The position numbers and the translations under genes are program-made. Shown here in pieces: positions 1 through 9,691 of a DNA stretch of 64,000 nt. Origin of the DNA: Dendrophyllia cribrosa (taxonomy: Eukaryota > Cnidaria > Anthozoa > Scleractinia > Dendrophylliidae); the NCBI GenBank assembly GCA_024195265.1, contig JAJLRJ010000010.1, positions 22,348,784-22,412,783 of the forward strand. The letters run 5' to 3'. The notes under the pieces are model-generated. The model had not been told where the DNA came from. It saw only the letters and a program-made list of their open reading frames with translations, and did not search any database. The stretch's first letter is position 1. Each line of letters opens with the position of its first letter.

Positions 1-240
1 GACCGATCACCAAAAAACGCAGAAATAAGAAGAACAAGTAAAGCAAAGGATCCCGCAGTACAACCAATCAAGGCGACCACGATCACCGGAATAAGTAAAG
101 CAAGGGGGATCACACAGTACAACCAACAAAGGCGACCATGATCACCCAAGGCAAAAAGGGGAACAAGCAAAGAAAAGAATAAGAACAGCAAGAAAGGGGG
201 CTCACGCAGTGCTACCAGCAAAGGCGACCGCGATCACCCG
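1..240 (-). repeat. Tandem repeats in the 3' tail of a LINE fragment
   Basis: Three imperfect copies of a unit of about 60-90 bp share a core with GCAGTRCWACCA followed by AAGGCGACC and GATCACC, near 52-107, 112-147 and 202-240. They lie downstream of the stop codon of the reverse-strand LINE fragment, so they most likely form its 3' untranslated tail. The left limit is outside the window. Confidence 0.55.
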
Positions 241-253
241 GGAGAAATCAAAA

Positions 254-925
254 TCACAAACAAACAGAGAAAGTCTCGCCACTGACAAGGCCAACTGCGC
301 CCCGTGCGCCCCACTGACGAGAAAAGTAACCACGGCGACGCGGGGACTGAAAACGTTTAAAAAACAACGGAAGAAAAAAGGAAACCCTAGCCCTAAGCTG
401 CGCAAGAAGCTTAGGGCCCGAAGGACGTACATCGCGGAACCGGAAGTCATTCCGCTGCTTCCAAACCAAAAATTTTAAGACATTGAGTAGATATACAAAA
501 ACGAGGGGGACACAACGAAGATCATCAGAAGAGAAACCAAAAAGCATAACCTTAGCACCAATAGGGGGGGCTAAGGGGGAAGCAGCGGATAGAGCCTGTT
601 GAATCCGAACAATACCCTGTTGAATTAGGGGACACAAAAAGAAAAGATGTTCTAGAGATTCCTGACCAAGACCACAAAAGCATGAGGGGTCAAGGTCATA
701 ACCAAAAGAAATCAACCGGTCCGCCGTAAAGAGGACCCCATGGGCTACCTGCCAATTCAAATCAGAGACGTGACGGTCAAGCGGCATGCAGAAGATACCA
801 GACCACACAGCATTCCAATCAATACTACCATAAATAGAACCAAATTTAGAAACACAATGCGGAACACAACCCAGAGAAGAAAGATAAGCAACATAAACCT
901 CCTTGGAAGAGATGGCCTCGACAGG
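254..925 (-). pseudogene. C-terminal end of a LINE reverse transcriptase (5'-truncated copy)
   Basis: This is the tail of a non-LTR retrotransposon ORF2. An open frame runs from 958 to the stop at 254. It contains a zf-RVT type cysteine/histidine motif at about residues 93-109 (C-x-C, H, C, in the context CFCGLGQESLEHLFFLC), the usual motif near the C terminus of LINE polyproteins. The first dozen codons (about 958-926) are not LINE: they match the flank found next to the tRNA-Asp genes at 25069-25110 and 57051-57090, so the element is 5'-truncated and its real boundary is near 925. No reverse-transcriptase core is left. It is an older insertion of a different lineage from the LINE at 32201-43119. 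Confidence 0.7.
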
Positions 926-1877
926 AACGCGGATGTTAGGAAAGAAACAGTTTTGCATGCAATTTGAACAACGGTTTTTGAATACTTAATTTAAAATATT
1001 GTCTTAAAGAATCTGACCCACTAAGTTTGCATTGCGCGCCTACGTTGGTTCACCCGCCATTTTCAGGGCCCCCGAAAGTCCATACTGTATTGTAGATGAG
1101 AAATTCACTCGTGCAAGAGGTGATATGCTTGCCCAAATATGGAATAGAGCGGTATCATAATAATAAGAGAAGCGCGCAATGCAAACTGGAAGGGTCAGAC
1201 TCTTTAAAGAAATATACCGTTTTGCCGGCCAATTGACTGTGACTTTGACTTTGACTTTGACTTAGACATTGACCCATTGACCCGGCGATATTGTTTGTGG
1301 AAAAGTCTACCATTATTTCTTGGTGTTGTGGTGGCTCGTTTCGATATTTTAAATGCACCATCAGGACTTTAAAGTGCCCCTGTGATCAAATTTTTTATTT
1401 TCATTTTTTTACATTTTCGTGTACAATTAGACTTTCTTACTCATCTTGCCAAATTTCAATTCATTACGAACATCAGAAGTCATTTTATTTTAACATTTAT
1501 TTCCGAGAATTTACGGCGCCATTAATCAACCTTGTTCCAAGGCTTGGTTGCGAATGGGAGAAAGTGACGTCAAAGACTCAAACATACCTCACGGGTGGAA
1601 ATTATAATAACAATAAGTATTGAAAATCACGCGAAAAGCAACAAAAACTTTGGACTTGTTCTTCGTGCAATTTTCTTGTTCTTTGTGCAATTTGTGCAAC
1701 CGTGTATCGTTCGCTTTAGAGCAGAAATGTACTTGGTGCAAAAACTGGTATTCAAAGGTTAGTGGTTTATTTCTATCCCAGGTGTGATATCCTGGTATGT
1801 GGATTGGAAACACAAATTTCCCATTTCAACCAGCTGTCAAAATATTATATATATATCCGAAAACACGACTCATCGTG
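926..1877. repeat. Rearranged tRNA-unit segment (Asp 3' flank, TGACTT repeats, Val upstream module)
   Basis: The first part matches the flank of the tRNA-Asp genes. A short TGACTT/TGACAT array at about 1235-1275 recurs at about 18463-18490, 25630-25665 and 57610-57650. From about 1680 the sequence switches to the block that normally lies just upstream of tRNA-Val(AAC), including CAGCTGTCAAAATAT near 1831. Material between these two parts, several kb in intact units, is missing. I see no gene here. Confidence 0.6.
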
Positions 1878-1943
1878 GTTTCCGTAGTGTAGTGGTTATC
1901 ACGTCCGCCTAACACGCGGAAGGTCGCCAGTTCAAGCCTTAGG
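1878..1943 (+). pseudogene. Chimeric tRNA-Val(AAC) pseudogene
   Basis: The first 60 or so bases match tRNA-Val with anticodon AAC. After TTCAAGCCT in the T-loop the sequence changes to TAGGAAACGCTACAGAACGG, which is the flank normally found downstream of tRNA-Val(CAC) (compare 43255-43285). The 3' half of the T-arm is gone. The join falls where the two parents share TTCAAG-CT, so it looks like recombination at microhomology. It should not give a functional tRNA. Confidence 0.75.
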
Positions 1944-3429
1944 AAACGCTACAGAACGGTAAATGATGATTTTAAATTTGTGATGCTCCGCTGCCATTTA
2001 AAAAATTCAAATAAATCAAATTTTGTTTCAATGAATTTAAAACATGTCTTAAAGTGACACCACTAGATGACGTAATGTTTAATTTCGTTTACCCATCAAT
2101 TCTTTGTCTTCAAGCTATGGGAAATTACAGTGCGACCACATGAACCGGGGGCCACCCTGACAATTTTTGAGACAAATTGAAATTAGACAATCACAAGTCA
2201 AGATCTAGACAATGAAATAGTGCAAAATTATACTTGACCAGTTCAAATTCTGAACTGTGAGATGTGTTGAGAACCTTTGATATCCATGAATTCTTCATTA
2301 CCCAAATGTTAACAATGAAGAATTGTCACGTTTGTAAAATTCAAGCTGGAAAATTTTATGACAACGTCTGGGTTGGCCAGAATCAAAGCCAGTAGTAAAG
2401 AAAGTTTGAACAATCCACGTGACGTCCGCTCATTTCAAGCAAAACGGGCGCCGCGAGCGATTCGCAGTTTCTGTGACTACTAAAAAGAGCTGAAAACAAA
2501 GATTTTTTCCATTTTTCCAAGACGTTTTTATGTACATTCAAGCGGTAATTTTTAACTTCTAACTTTCTCTGCGGTTCCATTTCAATTTGAGAGCGATTCT
2601 TCATACATCTGAGTTAAGTTGAGACATCGGGAGCAAACTGCAGTGAATTATTCGTTTGAAGAAAGGACGAAAATCTTTCTTCTTTTGAGATCTAGAGTTC
2701 TATTTTTTGATCGCACGTCGGAATTTGTTATCCTCCTGTCAGCTGTGCGACTGTGATGCACCTAATTTATTCGCCGCCAACTTTGCCCGCTTTTGTCACG
2801 TGTTTATACACGTCTCTTATTAGAAAACAATTTGCTTCTTTGTTGATTTTTTTTTTGTTTCAACAATCAGAACTCGAAGAATTAATAAAAAGGCAATGAT
2901 CATGTTTGCTTTCCAACAATCCTGAGACACACACGGTTTTCAGCTCACGAGCTCATGATTTCTCGCTGATAAGTGCCAATGTGATATAAATTCAAAACTT
3001 CCTCGCGTAGAATTTGGTGTTTCGGCGCCGTTAACAAAATACATTCCGGATTGATTTATCCAAACGCGGCAATTCATTTTTAGCCTTTGGTCATCGAAGA
3101 TTCTCGACACAGCGCGCAGTTCAGAATTTATATTTTGCGCTCAGCGGTACCAAACAACTGGTCAAGTATAAAAATTATGCGCTGTTTGATTGTCTAGATC
3201 TTGACTTGTGATTGGCTAATTTCAAAATTTGTCTCAAAATTTGTCTGGGTGGCCTTGGTTCGTGTGGTCGCACTGTAAAACCGATCTGCGGGCTTCAAAT
3301 GGATTTTCCTACACATAAAAAACATAATTTTGAAGACCAAATATAATAACATCTGAAATGCAATTCCTTAATCAAAGCATATGACATAATTCACTGATAA
3401 GGATTGATAACCATCCGATGTTTTATTCT
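1944..3429. repeat. Repeat-unit segment shared with 43260-43930 and 47190-47510
   Basis: 1944-2610 is nearly collinear with 43260-43930, and 3093-3429 with 47191-47510. Between them, 2975-3092 holds sequence absent from the second copy, which has a 2.6-kb insertion there instead. Short open frames, such as the reverse frame 2383-2604, recur only because the DNA recurs. I see no gene. Confidence 0.55.
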
Positions 3430-4254
3430 GTCTGGTTTTAAAAAGGTGTTAAAAAAGTTAAAGACTTAAAAGACGATCCGGACAAGTTTTTAAGTTTAAA
3501 AGACTTCCAGAGTAAATACAATCTCAAAGTCTGCCCTTTAAAGTATCATGGAGTGACAACCTCACTGAAAGCTCTATGGAACACCTGTCGAAACAGCTTT
3601 ACTAAATATGTTGATTGCGAAAGCTGCTCTACAAGGCTACAAAAACCTTTATCTGGAAGCCGGCTAGCATACTCGGCACTAATGTTCAAAAAATGTATCC
3701 CTTCAACCCGAAGTCAACAAAAATGGATGATGGACCTCAATGACATTACAAGTGAAACACCCCAGTGGTCTAAGGCCAACCAGTTACATGTAGCTGCCAA
3801 ATACACGAAAAGCACACGGGTGATAGAGATTCAGTTTAAACTTTTACATTGAAGGATTTCAACTAATGACTTTCTGTACTAAAATCGGGCTAATAAATAA
3901 CCCAAAATGCACTTTCTGTGGGAATGAAATAGAAAAACTTAGCCATCTCTTCTGGGCCTGTCCTAAGTTCTCCCTTTTCTGGAGCTCATAAATATCACGA
4001 CTAACTTCCTTCAATGTTTTGCCAGCTCATTATATATTACACATTGTCAGTAGCACTTGGTCTGACGCCGGACGCTTCTAAAAGTCAAAATCAAATTAAC
4101 TTTAGCTGTCTTATAGCCAGGTGCTACATTTGGATCTGCAAAAAGGAAGAAATAGAAGGTTTCCTGAAACAACTAAAACATTTCTATGAAATTGAATCCA
4201 AAGGAAACCTTGATCTACCAAAAAGGTGGGATCACCTGGTTAATGTTCTCTAAA
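3430..4254 (+). pseudogene. Degraded 3' end of an L1/Tx1-like LINE ORF2
   Basis: Conceptual translation over several frames gives the C-terminal part of a LINE polyprotein: a KFLSLKDFQSKYNL-like segment, then KW-rich sequence, then a zf-RVT motif near 3900-3960 (CTFC, a histidine 9 residues on, then C in LFWACPKF). Stop codons at about 3850 and 3990 and a frameshift near 4010-4040 break it. A second copy lies at 47520-48314 with its own small deletion, so the fragment was amplified with its host segment rather than inserted twice. The 5' part of the element is absent. Confidence 0.65.
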
Positions 4255-4377
4255 TCTATAATTAAGTTTCAAACCTTATCTTTGCCTGCCAAAACTCAGC
4301 GCTCTTACCCCCGATATTGTGCAGCTTCCTTCAGAAAGAAATCTTATCCCCCGAATTTACAAGATGCTTTTAACCTT

Positions 4378-4470
4378 TCCGAATATACACTGTATTACCT
4401 GACCTTACAACAATATACACTGTATTAGCTGACCTTACTACAATATACACTGTATTAGCTGACCTTACTT
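4378..4470. repeat. 30-bp minisatellite, about 3 copies
   Basis: The unit is CAATATACACTGTATTAGCT followed by GACCTTACTA. The same array has about 2 copies at 19009-19070, 5 at 26206-26346, 4 at 48445-48560 and 5 at 58192-58328. Copy number differs between tRNA units. Confidence 0.85.
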
Positions 4471-4828
4471 CGTACGAAAAACAACATTTCTTATTCCTCC
4501 GAAAACAAAAGGTGTAACGTTAAATTTGCCGATGTTACAATATTTTGAGGCGACATTTTACTTAAGAATATATATATATATTTTTTAAATCTTATTTATT
4601 GCGAATTTCTTAGATGACTAACGCCTTCCGAGCAGCTTTCCACCGAAACGATTTGTTGGCTGCTTCTGGCTTTTCCACTTTTTTCTGCCTTGTGGATACA
4701 GTTTTTTACTGATAAACTCTCTGATAGTCTTGAGTACAGAGTATGTCCATACTAGAGTTCTAATTTATTTGTTACGTGTCAACATGTCTCATTAGTGTAT
4801 AATTTAAATCAAAGTCCCTCTAAGCTAT

Positions 4829-4873
4829 CTCCTGTGACAGGCGTGGATACTCGCCACTATACTACAGAGGAAT
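4829..4873 (-). pseudogene. tRNA-Asp 5'-half fossil
   Basis: Read in reverse, this matches the 5' half of tRNA-Asp(GTC) through the anticodon loop (CCTGTCAC) and then diverges. Box A is present and box B is missing. Equivalent half-genes lie at about 19425-19470, 26675-26718, 48947-48991 and 58659-58703, always followed by GAATTCGACTGCTGGGAAGG, so this is one old truncated gene copied with the unit. Confidence 0.65.
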
Positions 4874-5276
4874 TCGACTGCTGGGAAGGATACAGTTACT
4901 AGATTTAAAGGGCGATTTTTAACAACTAAAATAACACTTTGTCTCCCCATTGACTAACCCATATAATTGTTCAATACATTATGGTCTCCAGCATTCTTAT
5001 TTCACCCAGAGTGGCTATTTTCAGCGTGTCCCAGAAAGTCGAGTACAACTTTGAGCTTTGAAAACCATAAACAACAAGTTCTTAATTGTTTTGAATTGTT
5101 TTCTCTAAAATGTTGGCGTTCGTTGTTTCTCAACGTAATAATACTAAGCGTCGATTCTTCTCCTGGTGTGTCTGAAGTGGCCATCTTGGGTTTAAATTGC
5201 AATTTTAAAATACTTAATTTACCATTTTGTATTATCATTGACTAACGAACCAATTTTTCCTTACATTATCAATGTA
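4874..5276. repeat. tRNA-unit spacer with an orphan promoter-like module
   Basis: Unit spacer shared with 19470-20160, 26718-27090, 48990-49380 and 58705-59095. It carries one copy of the GGTCTC-AGCATTCTTATTTCACC module (about 4982-5005) with no tRNA gene after it, then a conserved stretch ending near the next module. No gene seen. Confidence 0.5.
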
Positions 5277-5640
5277 TTATGGTCTCGAGTATTCTTATTT
5301 CACTTAAGTCTGATCAACAGATGTTGAGACTGCCGTTCAACAAATGTTGAACAGTGTGTCATGCTATGTTGAATGTTGAAATAGGCCATTCAACATGTGG
5401 AACGTTGTTGAACGAAAATAGAGACAGGCTCTATTCCGTTGAACAAGTTGCAATTTGTGCAACCGTGTATCGTTCCCTTTAGACCAGAAATGTACTTGGT
5501 GCAAAAACTGGTATTCATCGGTTGGAAGTTTATTTCTATCCCAGGTGTGACATCCTGGTATGTGGATTGGAAACACAAAATTCCCATTTCAAACAGCTGT
5601 CAAAATATCATGTATATATCCGAACATACGACTCATCGTG
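5277..5640 (+). promoter_or_regulatory. Conserved upstream module of tRNA-Val(AAC)
   Basis: Two blocks are kept in front of Val genes with different anticodons. The distal block contains GGTCTCGAG (5281-5289) followed by CTTATTTCAC. The proximal block contains CAGCTG (5594-5599) followed by an AAAATAT-like stretch, 47 bp before the tRNA, and ends in CATCGTG next to the gene. In front of tRNA-Val(TAC) the CAGCTG at 15028 is 46 bp from the gene. Conservation could mean function (extragenic pol III promoter) or simply shared descent; sequence alone does not decide. Confidence 0.45.
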
Positions 5641-5712
5641 GTTTCCGTAGTGTAGTGGTTATCACGTCCTCCTAACACGCGGAAGGTCGCCAGTTCAAGC
5701 CTGGCCGGAAAC
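5641..5712 (+). tRNA. tRNA-Val(AAC), one anticodon-stem mismatch
   Basis: A 72-nt cloverleaf: acceptor GTTTCCG pairs with CGGAAAC, T-arm GCCAG/CTGGC encloses TTCAAGC, and the anticodon loop CTAACAC gives anticodon AAC for valine. The 5' anticodon stem reads TCCTC instead of TCCGC, leaving one mismatch. No intron, and CCA is not encoded, as usual in eukaryotes. TTTT runs follow within 30 bp as a likely pol III terminator. This is the AAC form with TTCAAGC in the T-loop (type 1), distinct from the TTCAATT type near the Asp gene. Confidence 0.85.
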
Positions 5713-6315
5713 ATGTTTGTTTTGTTATTTTCATTTTTTATGTATAAGACCAAAGCAGAGACATTTAAAGTGCCTATAACGATTTAATTTTTATTTTCTT
5801 ATCTAAATCCACCGTCACGTAATGAACGTCTGCGAATTTTTTTTTTTTAATTTCAGCAAAACGTGAATTTTTAATGATTTTTTAAAGTCTTCGAAATCCT
5901 ATTTTTTTGCGGTCGCCCCGCTGATAAGAATGGCAACGGGATAAGTCTGTGACGTAGGTTCAGGAACCTTTGTGCATAGAAATATTCTTCTTGGGGTCAG
6001 ATATGTTGTTACAGTGCGCTGCGACACTTCTTTCAGGCATTTTTGGCAATAATAAAAAAATGTCCGCTTATTTACAAGTGAGAAGGGAATACGTCTCGAA
6101 CACGCGTTCCTGAACCTACGTCACAGGCTACCGTCCGACCGACAGGAGACTGATGCGAATGGTGGACCAAAATGGCGGCAAATTTTTATTCCACCACACT
6201 ATCATAAGATTCGACTGCAAAAAGGGGCTGATTTCACGTCCGCTGTGTTACTTCAGTTCATTCCTCGTCGCCTTTTGTTCGATAAACTGTTACGTAAAAT
6301 CCCAGTTAAGTAATA
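5713..6315. repeat. tRNA-unit spacer after tRNA-Val(AAC) type 1
   Basis: Collinear with 8661-9225, 27544-28140, 51583-52170 and 60857-61190. No gene. It ends inside the junction TAAAATCCCAGTTAAGTAATAC, where this copy breaks off and a retroelement tail follows. Confidence 0.55.
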
Positions 6316-6412
6316 CTTAATTAGCTTTTGCACCGTGCACTGTAACAGTACCTTTTTATTACTATTATTATTCCTTTGTGGGACAATAAAAGACTGTTTG
6401 CACAAAAAAAAA
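6316..6412 (+). mobile_element. Short 5'-truncated retroelement tail
   Basis: About 95 bp not present in sister units, ending in AATAAA (about 6384), a short spacer and a run of ten A residues at about 6402-6412. This is the usual shape of a severely 5'-truncated LINE or SINE end. It sits at the join between two unit parts that are normally far apart (post-AAC spacer and the later ATAAGAAACGCTAC block), so it may mark the repair of a deletion. Confidence 0.45.
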
Positions 6413-6799
6413 ACGACATAAGAAACGCTACTGCATGTAAATGTTGTTTTTAAATGTGTAGCTTGCGAGCAAATCTATTTCCATAACGGCGAATTAAAAA
6501 ATACGTCTTAGCGTGACACAGATACGCATTGTTTGAAATAAGAGAGAACTGGATAAGGCAATGTTTCAAATGTGTTTACTTATGCAATGCACGGGACTTT
6601 CTCCTGTGGTCACAACAACAGTTGACTAACTAATATTTTTTCTATACATTATGATCTCGAGCATCCTTATTTCACTCAGAATATCAGGGTAATTAATATT
6701 CCGATCATCCAAGTGTGGTACTGTGGTATCTGGATTAGAACGGAAATTTCCCATCACAGCCAGCTGTGAAATATTCGGTCTAATTCTGAAAACACTATT
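6413..6799. repeat. Unit spacer with a promoter-like module whose tRNA is gone
   Basis: Matches 16205-16610, 23020-23410 and 55000-55390. It contains ATGATCTCGAGCATCCTTAT near 6650 and GCCAGCTGTGAAATATTC near 6760, the same two blocks that precede Val tRNAs, but no tRNA follows. In this copy a transposon sits at the place where the gene would start. Confidence 0.5.
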
Positions 6800-7459
6800 C
6801 ACGCTTGGCAATTATGACACCTAATTTGGCCATGTTTCAAAATACGTTTTCAGTTTTTATCCGTTTGATCTCAAAGTTGGAAGGATGGTAGAACTTTGAA
6901 TTCCAGATGCTCGTATTGTTTTGGTTTTTCGATTTTAACGGTTTTTGGCGGGAAAGTGATGTCACAAATATTGGGTCAAAATTCAAATTTTACATGTTAA
7001 TACATTTAATGGCTGCTGCTGAAAGAGCAAGCTCAAACAAGTTCAAAACCGAAGAGACAACTAAAATATCTTGATACAGTCAAGAGATATAATTGTTTGA
7101 ATTTCAAAATTCCCGCCAATTTGTTACTAAAAATAGCACAAATTCAAATTTCAACTAATTATATCTCTTGACTGAATCAAGATATTTTGGTCATCTCTTC
7201 GGTTTTGGACTTGTGTGAGATTACTCTTTCAGCAACAGCCATTGAATATATGAAAAGGTTAAATTTAAATTTTGCCCCAATCTTGGTGACGTCACTTTCC
7301 CGCCAAAAATATCGAAAACTGAAAAAACAAAACAAATAAACAATAGACCATGAGAATATCTGTTATTGTGGAAAATTTGAGGCCAACAGGATGAAAACTC
7401 ACGAAGATAATTTGTAACAAAAAAACTTGGCCAATTTCGATCAAAAATTTCCTAGCGTG
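6800..7459. mobile_element. 660-bp fold-back transposon with CACGC ends and ATT duplication
   Basis: The left end reads CACGCTTGGCAATTATGA and the right end, reversed, CACGCTAGGAAATTTTTGA. Inverted similarity continues inward through TTTTGGCGGGAAAGTGA (about 6944) to a centre near 7120, so the element is almost one long imperfect palindrome. ATT at 6797-6799 and again at 7460-7462 flanks it. The sister unit at about 16600 (CACTATTTATCGTGG) shows the site without it. The ends and the 3-bp duplication match those of the 5.6-kb transposon at 32819-38462, so it is probably a non-autonomous relative. It encodes no convincing protein. Confidence 0.75.
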
Positions 7460-7784
7460 ATTCACCATGGTCTCGTGGTGGTTTTCGTATTTAATCAAAT
7501 ATATTGTGAATATATATGACGATATATGAGCAACCTCTTAAATGCATCGCAAAAGTAACATAAATTATTATCTAAATGCATCACAAAATTAAGGTAAAGA
7601 ACACTTGATAGCAAGGCTAGATTTTCGTATAACGCCAGACATTAATTATGCATACGCACCATTGTAAAACAGAACAATAGCCAAAACAATAGACTGCCTT
7701 TGGGAATAGCATATATTATACAAGTTTTTTTTCCCAACAACGTTTCTTTAATAAGGTGTATATCCGAAAACATTCTTCATCGTT
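7460..7784. repeat. Unit spacer before tRNA-Val(AAC) type 2
   Basis: Collinear with 16620-17056, 23420-23858 and 55400-55840. It lacks the 150-bp MITE those copies carry: here GGGAATAGCATATATTAT is uninterrupted at about 7701-7718, showing the empty site. No gene. Confidence 0.55.
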
Positions 7785-7856
7785 GTTTCCGTGGTGTAGT
7801 GGTTATCACGTCCGCCTAACACGCGGAAGGTCGCCAGTTCAATTCTGGCCGGAAAC
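7785..7856 (+). tRNA. tRNA-Val(AAC), type 2
   Basis: Complete 72-nt cloverleaf with GTTTCCG/CGGAAAC acceptor, TCCGC/GCGGA anticodon stem, loop CTAACAC (anticodon AAC, valine) and T-arm GCCAG-TTCAATT-CTGGC. Position 9 is G rather than A, between stems, and should be tolerated. T-rich sequence (TATTTTTATC) about 20 bp downstream could end transcription. It belongs to the second AAC locus of the unit, next to the Asp gene in intact copies, though here the Asp gene is absent. Confidence 0.88.
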
Positions 7857-8588
7857 ACGGTTGCTGTATTGATATTATTTTTATCTAAATCAATTGTATT
7901 CCCGAGTTTTACCTTTTCTTTATTAAAGTTAATGGCAAAGCAATTGCCAGAGCTCATCTTGTGTTGTGAAACGGAACTTTTAAAATATCAATAAGGTACC
8001 ACGGACTCCACGTTTGGTCCCAAAATTGAAAATAGAAATTTCAAACTGGTGGTGGAACATTTTGGGCCGGTTATTTAAACGAAGTCTAACTTAGACCGCG
8101 GTTTTAGAAAATTAATGGACCTCCATATCTGCTTAATTTACCATTTTGTATTATCATTGACTAACGGACCAATTTTTCCTTACATTATCAATGTATTATG
8201 GTCTCGAGTATTCTTATTTCACTTAAGTCTATGATATACGGTTCAACATTTAATTTGTTGATCAACAGATGTTGAGACTGCCGTTCAACAAATGTTGAAC
8301 AGTGTGTCATGCTATGTTGAATGTTGAAATAGGCCATTCAACTTGTGGAACGTTGTTGAACGAAAATAGAGACAGGCTCTATTCCGTTGAACAAGTTGCA
8401 ATTTGTGCAACCGTGTATCGTTCGCTTTAGACCAGAAATGTATTTGCTGCAAAAACTGGTATTCAAAGGTTAGTAGTGTATTTCGATCCCAGGTGTGATA
8501 TCCTGGTATGTGGATTGGAAACACAAATTTCCCATTTCAAACAGCTGTCAAAATATTATTTATATATCCGAAAACACGACTCATCGTG
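7857..8588. repeat. Unit spacer and upstream module of the next tRNA-Val(AAC)
   Basis: 7857-8105 matches the flank of type-2 AAC genes (23931-24190, 55913-56170). At about 8130 it joins the block that precedes type-1 AAC genes (compare 5200-5640), skipping the Asp gene, the minisatellite and the Asp half-gene. Upstream module: GGTCTCGAG near 8201 and CAGCTG near 8543. No gene. Confidence 0.55.
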
Positions 8589-8660
8589 GTTTCCGTAGTG
8601 TAGTGGATATCCCATCCGCCTAACACGCGGAAGGTCGCCAGTTCAAGCCTGGCCGGAAAC
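8589..8660 (+). pseudogene. Decaying tRNA-Val(AAC)
   Basis: Full length with intact acceptor, anticodon arm (AAC) and T-arm, but the D-arm and adjoining region carry three changes clustered at about 8616-8625: GGTTATCACGTCC has become GGATATCCCATCC. The D-stem CAC becomes CCC and loses a pair. Box A is partly kept. It is probably a weak or dead gene. Confidence 0.6.
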
Positions 8661-9225
8661 ATGTTTGCTTTATTATTTCCATTTTTTATGTATAAGACCA
8701 AAGCAGAGACATTTAAAGTGCCTATAACGATTTAATTTTTATTTTCTTATCTAAATCCACACGTCACGTAATGAACGTCTGCGAATTTTTTTCTTTTTAA
8801 TTTCAGCAAAACGTGAATTTTAAATGATTTTTTAAAGTCTTCGAAATCCTATTTTTTTGCGGTCTACCCGCCCCGCTGATAGGAATGGCAACGGGCTAAG
8901 TCTGTGACGTAGGTTCAGGAACCTTTGTGTTGTTACAGTGCGCTGCGACACCTCTTTCAGGCATTTTTGGCAATAATGAAAAAATGTCCGCTTATTTACA
9001 AGTGAGAAGGGAATAAATCTCGAACACGCGTTCCTGAACATACCTCACAGGCTCCCGTCCGACCGAGAGTAGACTGATGCGAATGGTGGACCAAAATGGC
9101 GGCAATTTTTTTATTCCACAACACTATAATAAAATTCGACGGCAGAAAGGGGCTGATTTCACGTCCGCTGTGCTACTTCAGTTAATTCCTCGTTGCCTTT
9201 TGTTCAATAAACTGTTACGTAAAAT
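8661..9225. repeat. Unit spacer up to the DIRS insertion site
   Basis: Same block as 5713-6315. It ends at GTTACGTAAAAT (9214-9225), where the DIRS element begins. Sister copies read on into CCCAGTTAAGTAATACGAGG (for example 52166-52190). No gene. Confidence 0.6.
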
Positions 9226-9269
9226 TGTAAAATTAAACGAAACTTACCGGAAGTTGAAGTTTGATTGAG

Positions 9270-9338
9270 ATTCTACGAAGTCATTGGTCTGGAGCTAAGG
9301 AGTCAGGTGAGATATGCGCGCGAAACCAGAGCGGTCAC
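9270..9338. repeat. DIRS left inverted terminal repeat
   Basis: Matches the right repeat 13477-13546 in reverse complement, with differences such as GAAGTCATTGGTCTGGAG for GACATTGACCAATGACGAAG. Another 44 bp (9226-9269) lie outside it at the very end of the element. Confidence 0.85.
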
Positions 9339-9401
9339 ATTTCAAAGGCGAATGATCAGGACTGTTGTAAATAATTAGGGTGGGTAGCCCAGATGGGAGG
9401 G

Positions 9402-9530
9402 CACCTGACTCCTTAGCTCCAGACCAATGACTTCGTAGAATCTCAATCAAACTTCAACTTCCGGTAAGTTTCGTTTAATTTTACAATTCTACTTCGTCAT
9501 TGGTCAATGTCGCTAAGGAGTCACGTGAGA
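9402..9530. repeat. DIRS internal complementary region (circle-junction copy)
   Basis: 9402-9485 is the exact reverse complement of the left end (9226-9309, 84 bp). 9486-9530 is the reverse complement of the right end (13502-13546, 45 bp). Joined as they are, they encode the junction that would form if the element's two ends were ligated. In DIRS elements this region is thought to template the completion of the circular DNA copy. Confidence 0.93.
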
Positions 9531-9691
9531 CTTTAAAGCGTCATGATCATGAGCAGAAATCATGAACATCAATAAATTTTAATGCAAAATAGCAACAACA
9601 GGGTGCTGAACAAAGTATACACCACTAAAAATCTCTTACAGTGAGCTAACAGTAACAATATGAGCAAGTCTGGTCAATCATGTAATAAGTC

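Noticed and set aside
254..958. Host gene with a C-rich domain
   Set aside because: The cysteine/histidine spacing and context are those of the LINE zf-RVT motif, and the first codons come from a repeat flank.
1155..1361. Reverse frame with QSQSQSHSQ
   Set aside because: Low-complexity translation of the TGACTT array; the same happens at 25568 and 57584.
7785..7856. tRNA-derived SINEs instead of tRNA genes
   Set aside because: The cloverleaves are complete, with T-run terminators close by and no attached SINE body or A-tail. They are copied with the large unit and not as separate insertions.
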